A stretch of DNA of 62,877 nucleotides. Source: Planctomycetaceae bacterium (GTDB lineage Bacteria; Planctomycetota; Planctomycetia; Planctomycetales; Planctomycetaceae). This document shows, piece by piece, positions 9,529 through 17,351 of this stretch. The stretch lies in the NCBI GenBank assembly GCA_900299185.1, contig OMIV01000001.1, positions 1 to 62,877 on the forward strand. The letters are read 5' to 3'. The notes beneath the pieces were generated by a model. That model saw only the letters and a program-made list of their open reading frames with translations, was not told where the DNA came from and searched no databases. The position numbers and the translations under genes are program-made. How positions within the stretch are numbered: the stretch's first letter is position 1; the number at the start of each line of letters is the position of its first letter.

Positions 9529-9906
9529 TATGCGGTCGATCAAGAGTCATGTAGGAATCGTGACGTCTAGCCTCGGCCTTTTGGGAATCGCTTCTGTGTG
9601 ACCATTCCACGTTATTCCACAGAAAGCCATCCCCAGAGGGTCGCGGCTAAACGATCCCTCGACTCGCGGCAGGTCCATACTTGCCTTCCGCTATCACGCG
9701 AATCACTCTGCCCTCACCAGCCAGTTCCGTGCGGTTCTAAAGAGGCGTCCGGCTGTTCGAGTTCCTGTCTCCTGCAAAATCACGAGAGCATTCCTTGGTG
9801 CTCTCTGTAACCACCCGAGCTTGAACGCCGAACCAATGCGTCCACTCAAGTGCCGCGCCCTCGTTAGGACTACTGCTACATTCCGTCTCCCGCGTCAGGA
9901 ACCTTG
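9529..9906. other. Intergenic stretch without a recognised gene
   Basis: About 378 bases between glgX and the beta-propeller gene. The reading frames here have no recognisable domain or convincing start. It presumably holds the promoter of the downstream gene, but no confident -35/-10 pair was picked. Confidence 0.5.
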
Positions 9907-11232
9907 ATGATGAGTCGACTCAAACTCTCCGCGTGCGTGTTGTCGTTGTTGTTGGCCGCCTCGGCTCAAGCGAAAGACGAATGGCCGCAGTTCCGTGGTC
10001 CCGATGGCACCGGTCACTCCAAAGCCACCGGCGTCGCGAAGGAGTGGAGCGAGTCCAAGAACATCCGCTGGAAGATCGCGGTACCCGGCAAAGGCCACTC
10101 GTCGCCAGTCATCTCTGACAATCAGATTTGGATGACGAGTGCCGTCGAAATTCCGCTGACTCCCGAGGCAAAGGCAGCCAAGCTCGCGAAGATTCCGAAC
10201 TCGAAGGGCTTGGAGCTCGCTGGCAGTTTGACGCTCCGAGCCGTCTGCGTTGATCGCGAGACTGGCAAGCCGCTGATGGACATTGAGCTACTCACTGTCT
10301 CAGAAGCTGAGCCCATTCACTCGCTCAACAGCTACGCGTCACCGACACCGATCCTGGAAAACGGCAAGCTCTACGCTCACTTCGGAACCTATGGCACGGT
10401 GGCGCTCGACACAGCGACCGGCAAAGTTTTGTGGCGTAACACCGAGCACCACATCGAACACCAAAACGGTCCCGGCGCATCAGCGGTCTCGGTCGGTGAT
10501 TTGCTCGTCATCAACTTCGATGGCACTGACAAGCAATACGTCGCGGCCATTGATAAGGCGACCGGCAAAACCGCTTGGTCCACTCAGCGCAGCGGCAAGC
10601 TCGACGATCGGCCAGACCTGAAGAAGGCGTACTGCACCTCGGTGGTCGTTGAAGATCCGAACTCGGGCACTCAAATCGTCTCGCCGGGAGCGAACTGGGT
10701 TTACGGCTATGACCCCAAAACCGGCAAAGAACTGTGGCGAGCCAGCTACGGCCAATTGGGCTTCTCGACAGTGCCCCGTCCCATCGTTGGGCATGGCATG
10801 GTTTATGTCGCGACAAGCTTCATGAAGTCGCGACTGTTGGCCGTGAAGCTCGGCGGAAGTGGCGACGTTTCTGAATCGCACGTGGCATGGAAGTCGGATC
10901 GGCAAGTGCCGCAGAAGCCATCTCTGCTGTTGGTCGGCGACGAACTGTACTTCGTGAGCGACGGCGGCGTGGCCACGTGCTTGAACGCGAAGACCGGCGA
11001 AGAGTACTGGCAACAACGCATGCCTGGTTCGTACTCGGCGTCTCCGCTGTTCGTTGATGGGCGGATCTACTTCTTCAGCCAAGATGGCAAAGCCACCGTG
11101 ATTGCTCCAGGTCGCGAATACAAAGAGCTGGCGGTGAATCAGCTCAGCGGTGGCTTCATGGCGTCGCCTGCCGTGGCCGGCAAAGCGTTGTTCTTGCGAA
11201 CTGAAACGCACCTCTATCGCGTTGAAGAATAG
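9907..11232 (+). CDS. Secreted PQQ-like beta-propeller repeat protein
   Basis: A 441-residue exported protein with a signal peptide (LSACVLSLLLAASAQA, cleavage before KDEWPQFRG). The mature part starts with the WPQFRGPDGTG motif common to planctomycete PQQ-like propellers and contains repeated blades such as VCVDRETGKPL, VALDTATGKVLWRN, YGYDPKTGKELWRASYG and TCLNAKTGEEYWQQ. These resemble quinoprotein/BamB-type WD40-like blades. No PQQ-binding catalytic residues can be asserted, so enzymatic activity is unknown. ATG 9907 is preferred to TTG 9904 because AGGA lies about 7 bases upstream. Confidence 0.85.
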   Translation: MMSRLKLSACVLSLLLAASAQAKDEWPQFRGPDGTGHSKATGVAKEWSESKNIRWKIAVPGKGHSSPVISDNQIWMTSAVEIPLTPEAKAAKLAKIPNSKGLELAGSLTLRAVCVDRETGKPLMDIELLTVSEAEPIHSLNSYASPTPILENGKLYAHFGTYGTVALDTATGKVLWRNTEHHIEHQNGPGASAVSVGDLLVINFDGTDKQYVAAIDKATGKTAWSTQRSGKLDDRPDLKKAYCTSVVVEDPNSGTQIVSPGANWVYGYDPKTGKELWRASYGQLGFSTVPRPIVGHGMVYVATSFMKSRLLAVKLGGSGDVSESHVAWKSDRQVPQKPSLLLVGDELYFVSDGGVATCLNAKTGEEYWQQRMPGSYSASPLFVDGRIYFFSQDGKATVIAPGREYKELAVNQLSGGFMASPAVAGKALFLRTETHLYRVEE

Positions 11233-11249
11233 CGCTCTGTCAGTTGTAC

Positions 11250-11330
11250 AACCCGAAGCGTCAGCAAGTGCGTTGCGCGTCCGATGGACGCAACGATCAA
11301 GCACTCGCTGACGCTTCGGGTTCGCTTTTT
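11250..11330 (+). terminator. Long stem-loop with T-run after the beta-propeller gene
   Basis: Perfect 16-base arms at 11250-11265 and 11307-11322 (AACCCGAAGCGTCAGC and its complement), with further pairing inside (AAGTG, GTTGCG/CGCAAC), are followed by CTTTTT at 11325-11330. The shape fits an intrinsic terminator for the upstream gene. The arm also resembles GAAGCGTCAGC palindromes that I recall as common in planctomycete intergenic regions. Confidence 0.65.
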
Positions 11331-11381
11331 GAGTACCTCACTCGTGACCTAACGACAGCCCCCGCTGCAGGCAGCAAAGCT

Positions 11382-11765
11382 ATGCATGAGTCCTCGCTCG
11401 TTGAGACGCTGTTGCGGCAAGTCGATGCCATCGCTGCCGAGCACCATGCGACTCAGGTCACTCAAGTGCGGATCGAAGTCGGACTGCTTTCGGGCGTCGA
11501 ACCGATCCTCATGAGCGAAGCGTTCGAACGCTTGAAGCTCGGCACAATGTGTCGCGAGGCGGTCCTGGCCATTGAAGACATTGGCCTGACGTGCCGCTGC
11601 CAGTCTTGTCAGACGAATTACACAACCGCCGAGCTGAGCTTCGTGTGTCCTCATTGCGGCAGCTCGCGAGTCACCATCACCCGTGGCGATGGCGTTGAAC
11701 TCGTTGATGTCACGCTGCAGGCGGAGGACATTCTCAGTCGCAGAGCGTCTGAGCTACGTAGCTGA
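11382..11765 (+). CDS. hypA: HypA/HybF-like hydrogenase nickel-insertion protein
   Basis: A 127-residue zinc-binding Ni chaperone of the HypA family. It starts MHESSLVETLLRQV, preserving the Ni-ligand His2, and has the zinc site C-x2-C...C-x2-C (CRCQSCQ, CPHCGSS) near residues 70-95. The frame is open upstream, but the M-H-E start is diagnostic. No other hyp or hydrogenase gene is in the window. The last about ten codons (LSRRASELRS) are encoded by a 50-base palindromic repeat, so the C-terminus has been replaced or extended by a repeat element. Confidence 0.88.
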   Translation: MHESSLVETLLRQVDAIAAEHHATQVTQVRIEVGLLSGVEPILMSEAFERLKLGTMCREAVLAIEDIGLTCRCQSCQTNYTTAELSFVCPHCGSSRVTITRGDGVELVDVTLQAEDILSRRASELRS

Positions 11766-11782
11766 GTCGCGGAGCGACTCAG
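11733..11782 (+). repeat. 50-base double-hairpin dispersed repeat, copy A
   Basis: Two short palindromes (around AGTCGC-AGAGCG-TCTGAG and CTGAGTCGC-GGA-GCGACTCAG) are joined by GAGCTACGTAG. The reverse complement of 42558-42607 has the same layout, the same linker and the same length. It overlaps the end of hypA and contains its stop codon. Confidence 0.7.
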
Positions 11783-11812
11783 TCTGATTCACTGGCCGAT
11801 ACTAAGCCGCCT

Positions 11813-13396
11813 CTACTTCCGCTTGCTGAACTTCCAAATGTTGGGCGTCACGGTGTTGGCTTGAGCCGCACCCGGCGTACTCCGGCCGTTCGCGACAATC
11901 TCTTCGAGCTGCTTCGACAGCTTGTCGACGATCTCTGGATGCGCGGCTTGCTCATTGGTCTTTTCAGCGATGTCGGTCTCCAAATTGAAGAGCTGCACTG
12001 GAGGCAGTTTGGTTTGATCGTCTCGACCAGGACGCGGAGCACTCCAACCACCGGATCCAGGGCACAAGCAAAGCTTCCATTGTCCGTCGCGAATCGCGAA
12101 CGAACCGTTGATCGAATGATTGACGATGCTCCGACGAACCGGCTTCGACGCATCACCCGTCAGTTGCGGCAAGATGCTGACGCTGTCCTCGCCAGCACTC
12201 TCGGCCAGCTTTTGCCCAGTGATGTCTGCGGCTGTGGCCATCAAGTCGGTTAAACACACGATCGAATCCGACTTCGTGCCTGCTTTGACTCGGTCCGGCC
12301 AACGCACCAAGAACGGAATGCGATGCCCGCCTTCGTAAATGTCGGCCTTGTGACCGCGAAACACATGACTGGGGTTGTGCCCCTTCGCCAACAACTCATC
12401 GAAGTCAGCCTCTGGCGAGCATCCATTATCACTGGTCAGCACGACCAATGTGTTGGCCGCGAGCCCCGTGCGATCGAGAGCTTCTAAGACGCGACCGACA
12501 GCCGCATCGGTCTCCATCACGAAGTCGGCGTAAGGATTGAGTCCACTTTTCGACTGCCACTTCGCTGTCGGCACGATCGGAGTGTGAGGCGAAGCCAGCG
12601 GCACATACGCGAAGAACGGGCTCGCCGACTTCCCCGCCGCCGAGCGTTGTTCGATGTAGTCCGTCAACTCTCTTGTCAGTCGAGGCAGCACATCGAACGC
12701 GTCAAAGTCGGCAGCCGTCGGCCCCAGACGAGTCATCTTCGAACGCCCCAACATCATCTCGTAGTTCTTATCGAGCGTCGGCGCGGACAGCGGGCGATCG
12801 TTCTTGATGAAGACATACGGCACCATGTCGAGCGACGCGCTGATGCCAAAGTAATGCTCGAAGCCAACCGCGTTCGGGCCGTCGCTAATCGGCTGTGTGT
12901 AATCGACGTTCCACACTTGTTCGCGCGATTCAATGCTCAGTTCATTGACCGACTTGCCAGGCTTTAACACCCAGTTCATACCGAGGTGCCACTTGCCGAA
13001 GCACGCGGTCTGATAACCCTTCTTCTTGAGCAACGACGCCACGGTCTCGCGCCCAGGTTCGATCAAGCGAGGACTCAGCCCACCCAGCACACCGCTTTGC
13101 AGCTTCGATCGCCAGGCGTAACGACCCGTCATCACTCCGTATCGCGTCGGCGTACAAACCGCCGACCCCGAATGAGCGTCAGTAAAGATCATCCCCTCGC
13201 GCGCGATGCGATCGAAATTCGGTGTCGCAATTTTTCCATCAGGATTCAAACAACGGACATCTCCGTAACCCAAGTCATCGCACAAGATGTAAACGATGTT
13301 CGGGAGTTGTCCGGTCTCAGCGGCTGATGTCGAACCGATCCCAATCGAGAACCAACAGGCGATCAAACCAACCAACCAGGCTCGCAACGTAGTCAT
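11813..13396 (-). CDS. Secreted sulfatase (formylglycine type)
   Basis: A 527-residue exported sulfatase that hydrolyses sulfate esters, probably on polysaccharides. A signal peptide (LVGLIACWFSIGIGSTSAA) precedes PNIVYILCDDLGYGD, the first metal-binding segment. The active-site signature is SAVCTPTRYGVMTGR, with Cys in C-x-P-x-R to be converted to formylglycine. CFGKWHLG, SPHTPIVP and TSDNGCSPEAD are further family blocks. ATG 13396 is preferred to TTG 13399. No anaerobic sulfatase-maturing enzyme is adjacent. It is convergent with hypA. Confidence 0.93.
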   Translation of the reverse strand: MTTLRAWLVGLIACWFSIGIGSTSAAETGQLPNIVYILCDDLGYGDVRCLNPDGKIATPNFDRIAREGMIFTDAHSGSAVCTPTRYGVMTGRYAWRSKLQSGVLGGLSPRLIEPGRETVASLLKKKGYQTACFGKWHLGMNWVLKPGKSVNELSIESREQVWNVDYTQPISDGPNAVGFEHYFGISASLDMVPYVFIKNDRPLSAPTLDKNYEMMLGRSKMTRLGPTAADFDAFDVLPRLTRELTDYIEQRSAAGKSASPFFAYVPLASPHTPIVPTAKWQSKSGLNPYADFVMETDAAVGRVLEALDRTGLAANTLVVLTSDNGCSPEADFDELLAKGHNPSHVFRGHKADIYEGGHRIPFLVRWPDRVKAGTKSDSIVCLTDLMATAADITGQKLAESAGEDSVSILPQLTGDASKPVRRSIVNHSINGSFAIRDGQWKLCLCPGSGGWSAPRPGRDDQTKLPPVQLFNLETDIAEKTNEQAAHPEIVDKLSKQLEEIVANGRSTPGAAQANTVTPNIWKFSKRK

Positions 13397-13548
13397 CAAT
13401 GAAGAGTCCCTCTTCCAAGAGTTGAATCGACGCCTCTGAAAAATGAGGCGTCGAGACTCTACATCAACGACCGCAGTTCGCCCTCTGATGGAACCGCGAT
13501 TGAAACGGCCGACGCCAAGCAGCGGCGCTGTCTCACGAGCACTCGCAC

Positions 13549-14430
13549 CTAGCGAACGATCAATGACGAGGCTGGTACGTAACTCACGCGACGCACGGGG
13601 ACGTACTCAACTTGCGGCACATCGACCTCGTGCTCAACGACGACCGGTACGCTAACGGACTCCATCGTCGTGACAGTTCTCGGCACGGACCGATACTGCA
13701 GCACTTGCTGGCTCGCCGCTTGAACTTCAGGCACCGCGACGACCACTGGAACGTGCTGAGTGGTTTGTACCGGTCGGTAGTCGAGCACCTTTTGAGTCTG
13801 CGTTTGCATCACAGTCTTCGGAACTTGGACCGTGCCGACTTGCTTCTCGCGGAAGGTCTGCGGACGCATCTCGGTTCGTGTCTGACATTGTCCCGGCTCA
13901 GTTCTCAGCACGCGCTCTTGAGTTGGATGACCGGGAATCTCGATGCGCTGCACGATGGTGCGATTGACTCGAAACTTCACTTCGTGCGCCACGTTGCGAG
14001 TGACCTCCACCTCGCGCTCGACTTGCTGATTCTCATAAGTCTGCACGGGAGTCTGAACCTGCACGTCGCGGTAATAAGCCTGCATCGTGGTGACGGTCTG
14101 AGGCTGCATCACCACCTTCTGAGCCATCACTGTCTGCTGTGTTGGCACGTTGACGTACTCAGCAACTTGCTCGTAAACGGTCTGCGTCCGAGGTCTCTGC
14201 TGAGCCTGATAAACCGTGCTTTGAACCCGCTGCCGTCGCATGGTCGTGACGGGAACCATTTCGGTGTGTTCTTGCAGCACGTACTGCTCGACAACAGGCG
14301 CCGGCGCACATTCAACCGCGACCGGAACCGGGCAAACGATCGGCGTGCAGCACTCTTGGGCTCGCACCACTCCGAAAGCCAAGCCGGTCGTCGCCAATCC
14401 GGCCAGGCCGGCAAACTGAATTCGCTTCAT
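13549..14430 (-). CDS. Secreted Val/Gln/Thr-rich repeat protein (YTV-like, planctomycete type)
   Basis: A 293-residue protein from ATG 14430, which has AAGGAGAG 6-7 bases upstream. A signal peptide (FAGLAGLATTGLAFGVVRAQ) is followed by a Cys-rich start (ECCTPIVCPVPVAVEC) and then low-complexity segments with a loose period, such as QTVYEQVAEYVNVPTQQTVM, QTPVQTYENQQVEREVEV and VQVPKTVMQTQTQKVLDY. This resembles the YTV-type wall proteins described in Rhodopirellula, which pair Cys-rich heads with Y-T-V repeats. No enzymatic domain is visible. A structural role at the cell surface is an inference. Confidence 0.75.
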   Translation of the reverse strand: MKRIQFAGLAGLATTGLAFGVVRAQECCTPIVCPVPVAVECAPAPVVEQYVLQEHTEMVPVTTMRRQRVQSTVYQAQQRPRTQTVYEQVAEYVNVPTQQTVMAQKVVMQPQTVTTMQAYYRDVQVQTPVQTYENQQVEREVEVTRNVAHEVKFRVNRTIVQRIEIPGHPTQERVLRTEPGQCQTRTEMRPQTFREKQVGTVQVPKTVMQTQTQKVLDYRPVQTTQHVPVVVAVPEVQAASQQVLQYRSVPRTVTTMESVSVPVVVEHEVDVPQVEYVPVRRVSYVPASSLIVR

Positions 14431-14503
14431 GGGTCTCTCCTTCTCTCTAAAACCCGACAAACAGCGAACAACCGCCAGTTCTCAGTTTGACGATTGTATC
14501 GAT

Positions 14504-14530
14504 TATCCAGATTATCCATCTTATCCAAGC
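14504..14530 (+). promoter_or_regulatory. Three tandem TTATCCA nonamers (DnaA-box-like)
   Basis: TTATCCAGA, TTATCCATC and TTATCCAAG follow each other without a gap. The first seven bases match the DnaA-box consensus TTATCCACA. They lie between the divergent repeat-protein and dehydrogenase genes. Binding by DnaA is not shown. Confidence 0.4.
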
Positions 14531-14750
14531 TGTGCAAGATGAGCTTTGAAAGGCTCAATTCGCCACTCGTTACTTGAGCAGCAAGGACTTAGGCTGTCTA
14601 GAGTTGCGCGAGGATGTCGCCGATCCATTGCGGCGTTTAGGCTACCACCAGCAGGGTGGCGGACAGCCCGGCGGCTCGGCGTGAGCTGGCGACTCCCCGC
14701 CCCCCTAAAGCCCAGGACTCAGAACACCCAGCCCCCGAAAGGACCGGTTC

Positions 14751-15482
14751 ATGAAACGCTTGGAAGGCAAAGTCGCAGTAGTGACGGGAGCCAATCAAGG
14801 AATTGGAAAAGCGATCGCGCGAGCCTTGGCCAATGAGGGATGCCGCTTGGCACTCTGCGCTCGCAACGCCGATAAGCTCGCCGTCGTGGCGGACGAGTTC
14901 TCAGCGGAAGGCGTGGAAGTTCTGCAAGGACGAGTCGACGTCGGGGATGAGACAGCGGTGGTCGACTTCTTCGACCGAGTCGCCAAGCACTTTGGTCGAG
15001 TCGACATCCTCGTCAACAACGCTGGCAACTTCGACGGCGGTCCGATCGACCAGATCACCAAACAAGGTTGGGACAACGTGATCGGAGCGTGTCTGACGGG
15101 CGCGTTCCTCTGCAGCCGCGAAGCCTTCCGCATCATGAAGCCTCAAGGCGGCGGGCGGATTTTGAATATCGGATCGATCTCGGCGCAGCGACCGCGCGAA
15201 GGCAACACGCCCTACGCCGCAGCCAAGTTCGGTGTGTGGGGACTAACTCAAGCCACCGCGATTGATGGCCGGCCGCACGGCATCGTCTGTAGTTGCCTTC
15301 ATCCGGGGAATGTCGCTGTCGAGCGTCGGCAGGAATCGGGGTTGAAGTCTGACGACGAGCCCATGATGTCGATGGAGACAATCGCCAATGCAGCCATCGC
15401 GATGCTGACCGTTCCGCCAGACGTCAACTTCTTAGAAGCGATCGTTCTGCCGACTCAGCAGCTTTATCTCGGTCGAGGTTAA
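14751..15482 (+). CDS. Short-chain dehydrogenase/reductase
   Basis: A 243-residue classical SDR using NAD(P)H. The Rossmann motif TGANQGIG (residues 13-20), NNAG, the catalytic Ser in NIGSISAQ and Y-x3-K in PYAAAKFG are all present. HPGNVAVERR after the active site is typical of the family. The start has AAGGA 8 bases upstream. The substrate cannot be told from sequence; 3-oxoacyl-ACP reductase-like and sugar dehydrogenase roles are both possible. It stands alone between divergent and unrelated genes. Confidence 0.9.
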   Translation: MKRLEGKVAVVTGANQGIGKAIARALANEGCRLALCARNADKLAVVADEFSAEGVEVLQGRVDVGDETAVVDFFDRVAKHFGRVDILVNNAGNFDGGPIDQITKQGWDNVIGACLTGAFLCSREAFRIMKPQGGGRILNIGSISAQRPREGNTPYAAAKFGVWGLTQATAIDGRPHGIVCSCLHPGNVAVERRQESGLKSDDEPMMSMETIANAAIAMLTVPPDVNFLEAIVLPTQQLYLGRG

Positions 15483-15599
15483 GGCGACTTTTCGACCTCT
15501 TGCTGGCGGGCTGAGCTGTGCCTAACGTCCCGGCCCGCTGCGGCTCAGAATGAGTCGCCTGGTTGATGAACGGACTCTCGCAAGCAAGGAAGCTCAAGG

Positions 15600-15902
15600 A
15601 TGAGCCGACTCTCGATCTATCGCCCCACCGACCTGCGCGTCTTTCATCCGGCTGACGAAGCCGCTGACCATTCAGCCGTCGCCGACAGCCAATCAAACGT
15701 GCTGTCCTTCGCTGTCGAAGCTCGCAAGCTGCGAACTCAAGTGCAGTACCAATTGGCTCGCCGTGCGAGACTGCTGAAGAGCAACTCACGATGCCCTGAA
15801 TGCGATCGAGCACAGGTTCTTCCACTCCAACTGGCGACGGACTGCGATCAGCACGACTCGTACTTCTGTTGCGAGGCCTGCGGAGCGAACTGGGTCGCTT
15901 AA
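15600..15902 (+). CDS. Small Zn-ribbon protein, unrecognised
   Basis: A 100-residue protein whose C-terminal 40 residues form a probable zinc ribbon: CPEC near residue 65 and C-C-E-A-C near 90-94, ending GANWVA. The N-terminal half is a Ser/Ala-rich segment and a basic helix (RRARLLKSN). Its position 117 bases after the dehydrogenase and codon-like structure support a real gene. The function is unknown. Confidence 0.7.
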   Translation: MSRLSIYRPTDLRVFHPADEAADHSAVADSQSNVLSFAVEARKLRTQVQYQLARRARLLKSNSRCPECDRAQVLPLQLATDCDQHDSYFCCEACGANWVA

Positions 15903-15916
15903 CTCAACAGCCGCAG

Positions 15917-16675
15917 TCATTTCGATGAAGCCTCAGTCTTGAGCAGGGGCTTCAACGACTCGGGCACTTGCTCGGCAACCAGTCGCGCGATTGCGAGAGC
16001 GCCTTTGCGAGAGAAGTGTGTTCGATCCGACGCGTTCGGGCTGAAGTCTGCGCTACCTACATCGCCAAGCTTCTCGAACAGGGCCAAGCTGGCCGCATGC
16101 AAATCCACCACGGGCACGTTGAGTTCGCGTCCGACTTTCTTCGTCGCATCGGCATAGGGCGTCAGCGTCGTGACGGGCTTGCCATTCTCGAAGATGCGCC
16201 GTGCCACTGGAGTTACCAAAACCGGACGGATACCTGCGTCGCGAGCCTCTTGAATGTACTGCTTCAAGTTGTCGGCATAGGTCGTTTCGGGATCAGTCTC
16301 GCGCTCTGGCCCTTTGCCCTTTTGGTCGTTGTGACCGAACTGAATAAAGACAAAGTCGGGCTTCGCAGCGAGTACCGGTTGCCATCGTTTCTCAGCTCGG
16401 AAACTCTTCGAACTTCGCCCCGAAGCCGCATGATTCAGCACCGAGACTCGTTCATTGAAAGACTCACCAAAAACTTGCCCCCAACCGGTCAATGTTGATC
16501 GGTCTGTCGGCGGTCGGTCGTAACTCGCGGCCGTCGAATCGCCGATGATCGCAATTCGAACTTGGTCTCCCAATGGTTTCGATTCGGGTAGCTCAGCTCC
16601 AATCACCGTCAGCGTCGAAACGGCGGCGATAACAGCGAAGGCAACGCGTGACACAAATCGGCAAGCAGCACGCAT
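15917..16675 (-). CDS. Rhamnogalacturonan acetylesterase-like SGNH hydrolase
   Basis: A 252-residue exported esterase that removes acetyl groups from pectin-like polysaccharides in its family. A signal peptide (FAVIAAVSTLTVIGA) is followed by block I IAIIGDSTAASY with the nucleophile Ser, block III FIQFGHNDQKGKG, and the catalytic His in SDRTHFSRKGA. NHAASGRSSKSF is characteristic of the rhamnogalacturonan acetylesterase branch. GGAG lies 6 bases before ATG 16675. Together with the sulfatases it points to breakdown of complex glycans. Confidence 0.88.
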   Translation of the reverse strand: MRAACRFVSRVAFAVIAAVSTLTVIGAELPESKPLGDQVRIAIIGDSTAASYDRPPTDRSTLTGWGQVFGESFNERVSVLNHAASGRSSKSFRAEKRWQPVLAAKPDFVFIQFGHNDQKGKGPERETDPETTYADNLKQYIQEARDAGIRPVLVTPVARRIFENGKPVTTLTPYADATKKVGRELNVPVVDLHAASLALFEKLGDVGSADFSPNASDRTHFSRKGALAIARLVAEQVPESLKPLLKTEASSK

Positions 16676-16904
16676 GAGATCTCCTCGGGACTCATTGGGG
16701 GAACAAGCTGTGGGTCGACGTCAGCCACATCGACATTACAACTCCCGCCCTCAGGAGCAACGCTGGTCGCGACTTGATCTCATTCAAATCGCCGCGCCGA
16801 CAGGCCCAACTAGCCAGTCCGATTGTTTCCTAACTCGTATGTTCTGGTTCGCGTTGCGTAGCGAGACAACACCTGGTCTCGACGTCATTTCCCAAGGAAC
16901 GACT

Positions 16905-17234
16905 GTGACTCAACAACCTCCGAAGTCATTAAAAGCACACCGAGCTGAAGGCGTGCTCGAAATTGGTTGGCCTACTGGCGAGAGCTTTCGGTTGCCATTT
17001 CGCTATCTACGCGGACGTTGCCCCTGCGCGAGCTGTGTCGACGAATTCACCGGGCGCCGCGTGGTCGGCATTGACGAAGTCCCGGAAGGCATCGAAATCG
17101 TCGCCGCTGAACTTCAAGGCAACTACGCGCTCAAGATCACTTGGAATGATCGCCACAACACCGGGCTCTATACCTGGGAAAATCTCCGCAGCCTGTGCGA
17201 CGGCGGCGAATGGCTAAGTCGCCAATGGCCGTGA
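16905..17234 (+). CDS. DUF971 domain protein (gamma-butyrobetaine hydroxylase-like N-terminal domain)
   Basis: A 109-residue single-domain protein. It has the family blocks LEIGWPTGESFRLPFRYLR, CPCASCVDE (Cys cluster that may bind a metal) and LKITWNDRHNTGLYTWENL. Such stand-alone DUF971 proteins have been linked to Fe-S assembly, but the role here is not established. The frame is open far upstream; GTG 16905 is chosen because AAGGA lies 7 bases before it and it begins just before the domain. ATG 16839 is an alternative. Confidence 0.85.
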   Translation: MTQQPPKSLKAHRAEGVLEIGWPTGESFRLPFRYLRGRCPCASCVDEFTGRRVVGIDEVPEGIEIVAAELQGNYALKITWNDRHNTGLYTWENLRSLCDGGEWLSRQWP

Positions 17235-17351
17235 GAAGTTGGACTCGATGAACTCCCGAGATGAGCATTCCGGCTGATTTTCCTGCAGCCAAGGAACGAC
17301 ATCGGGAAGTGATTGCAGACGTGCTCCGAAGCATGCCAGAAAGGATTCGAG

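Noticed and set aside
13612-14490. A 292-codon + strand frame rich in Leu and His opposite the repeat protein
   Set aside because: Its composition is the mirror of Gln/Val/Thr codons of the minus-strand gene, which has a signal peptide and strong ribosome binding site.
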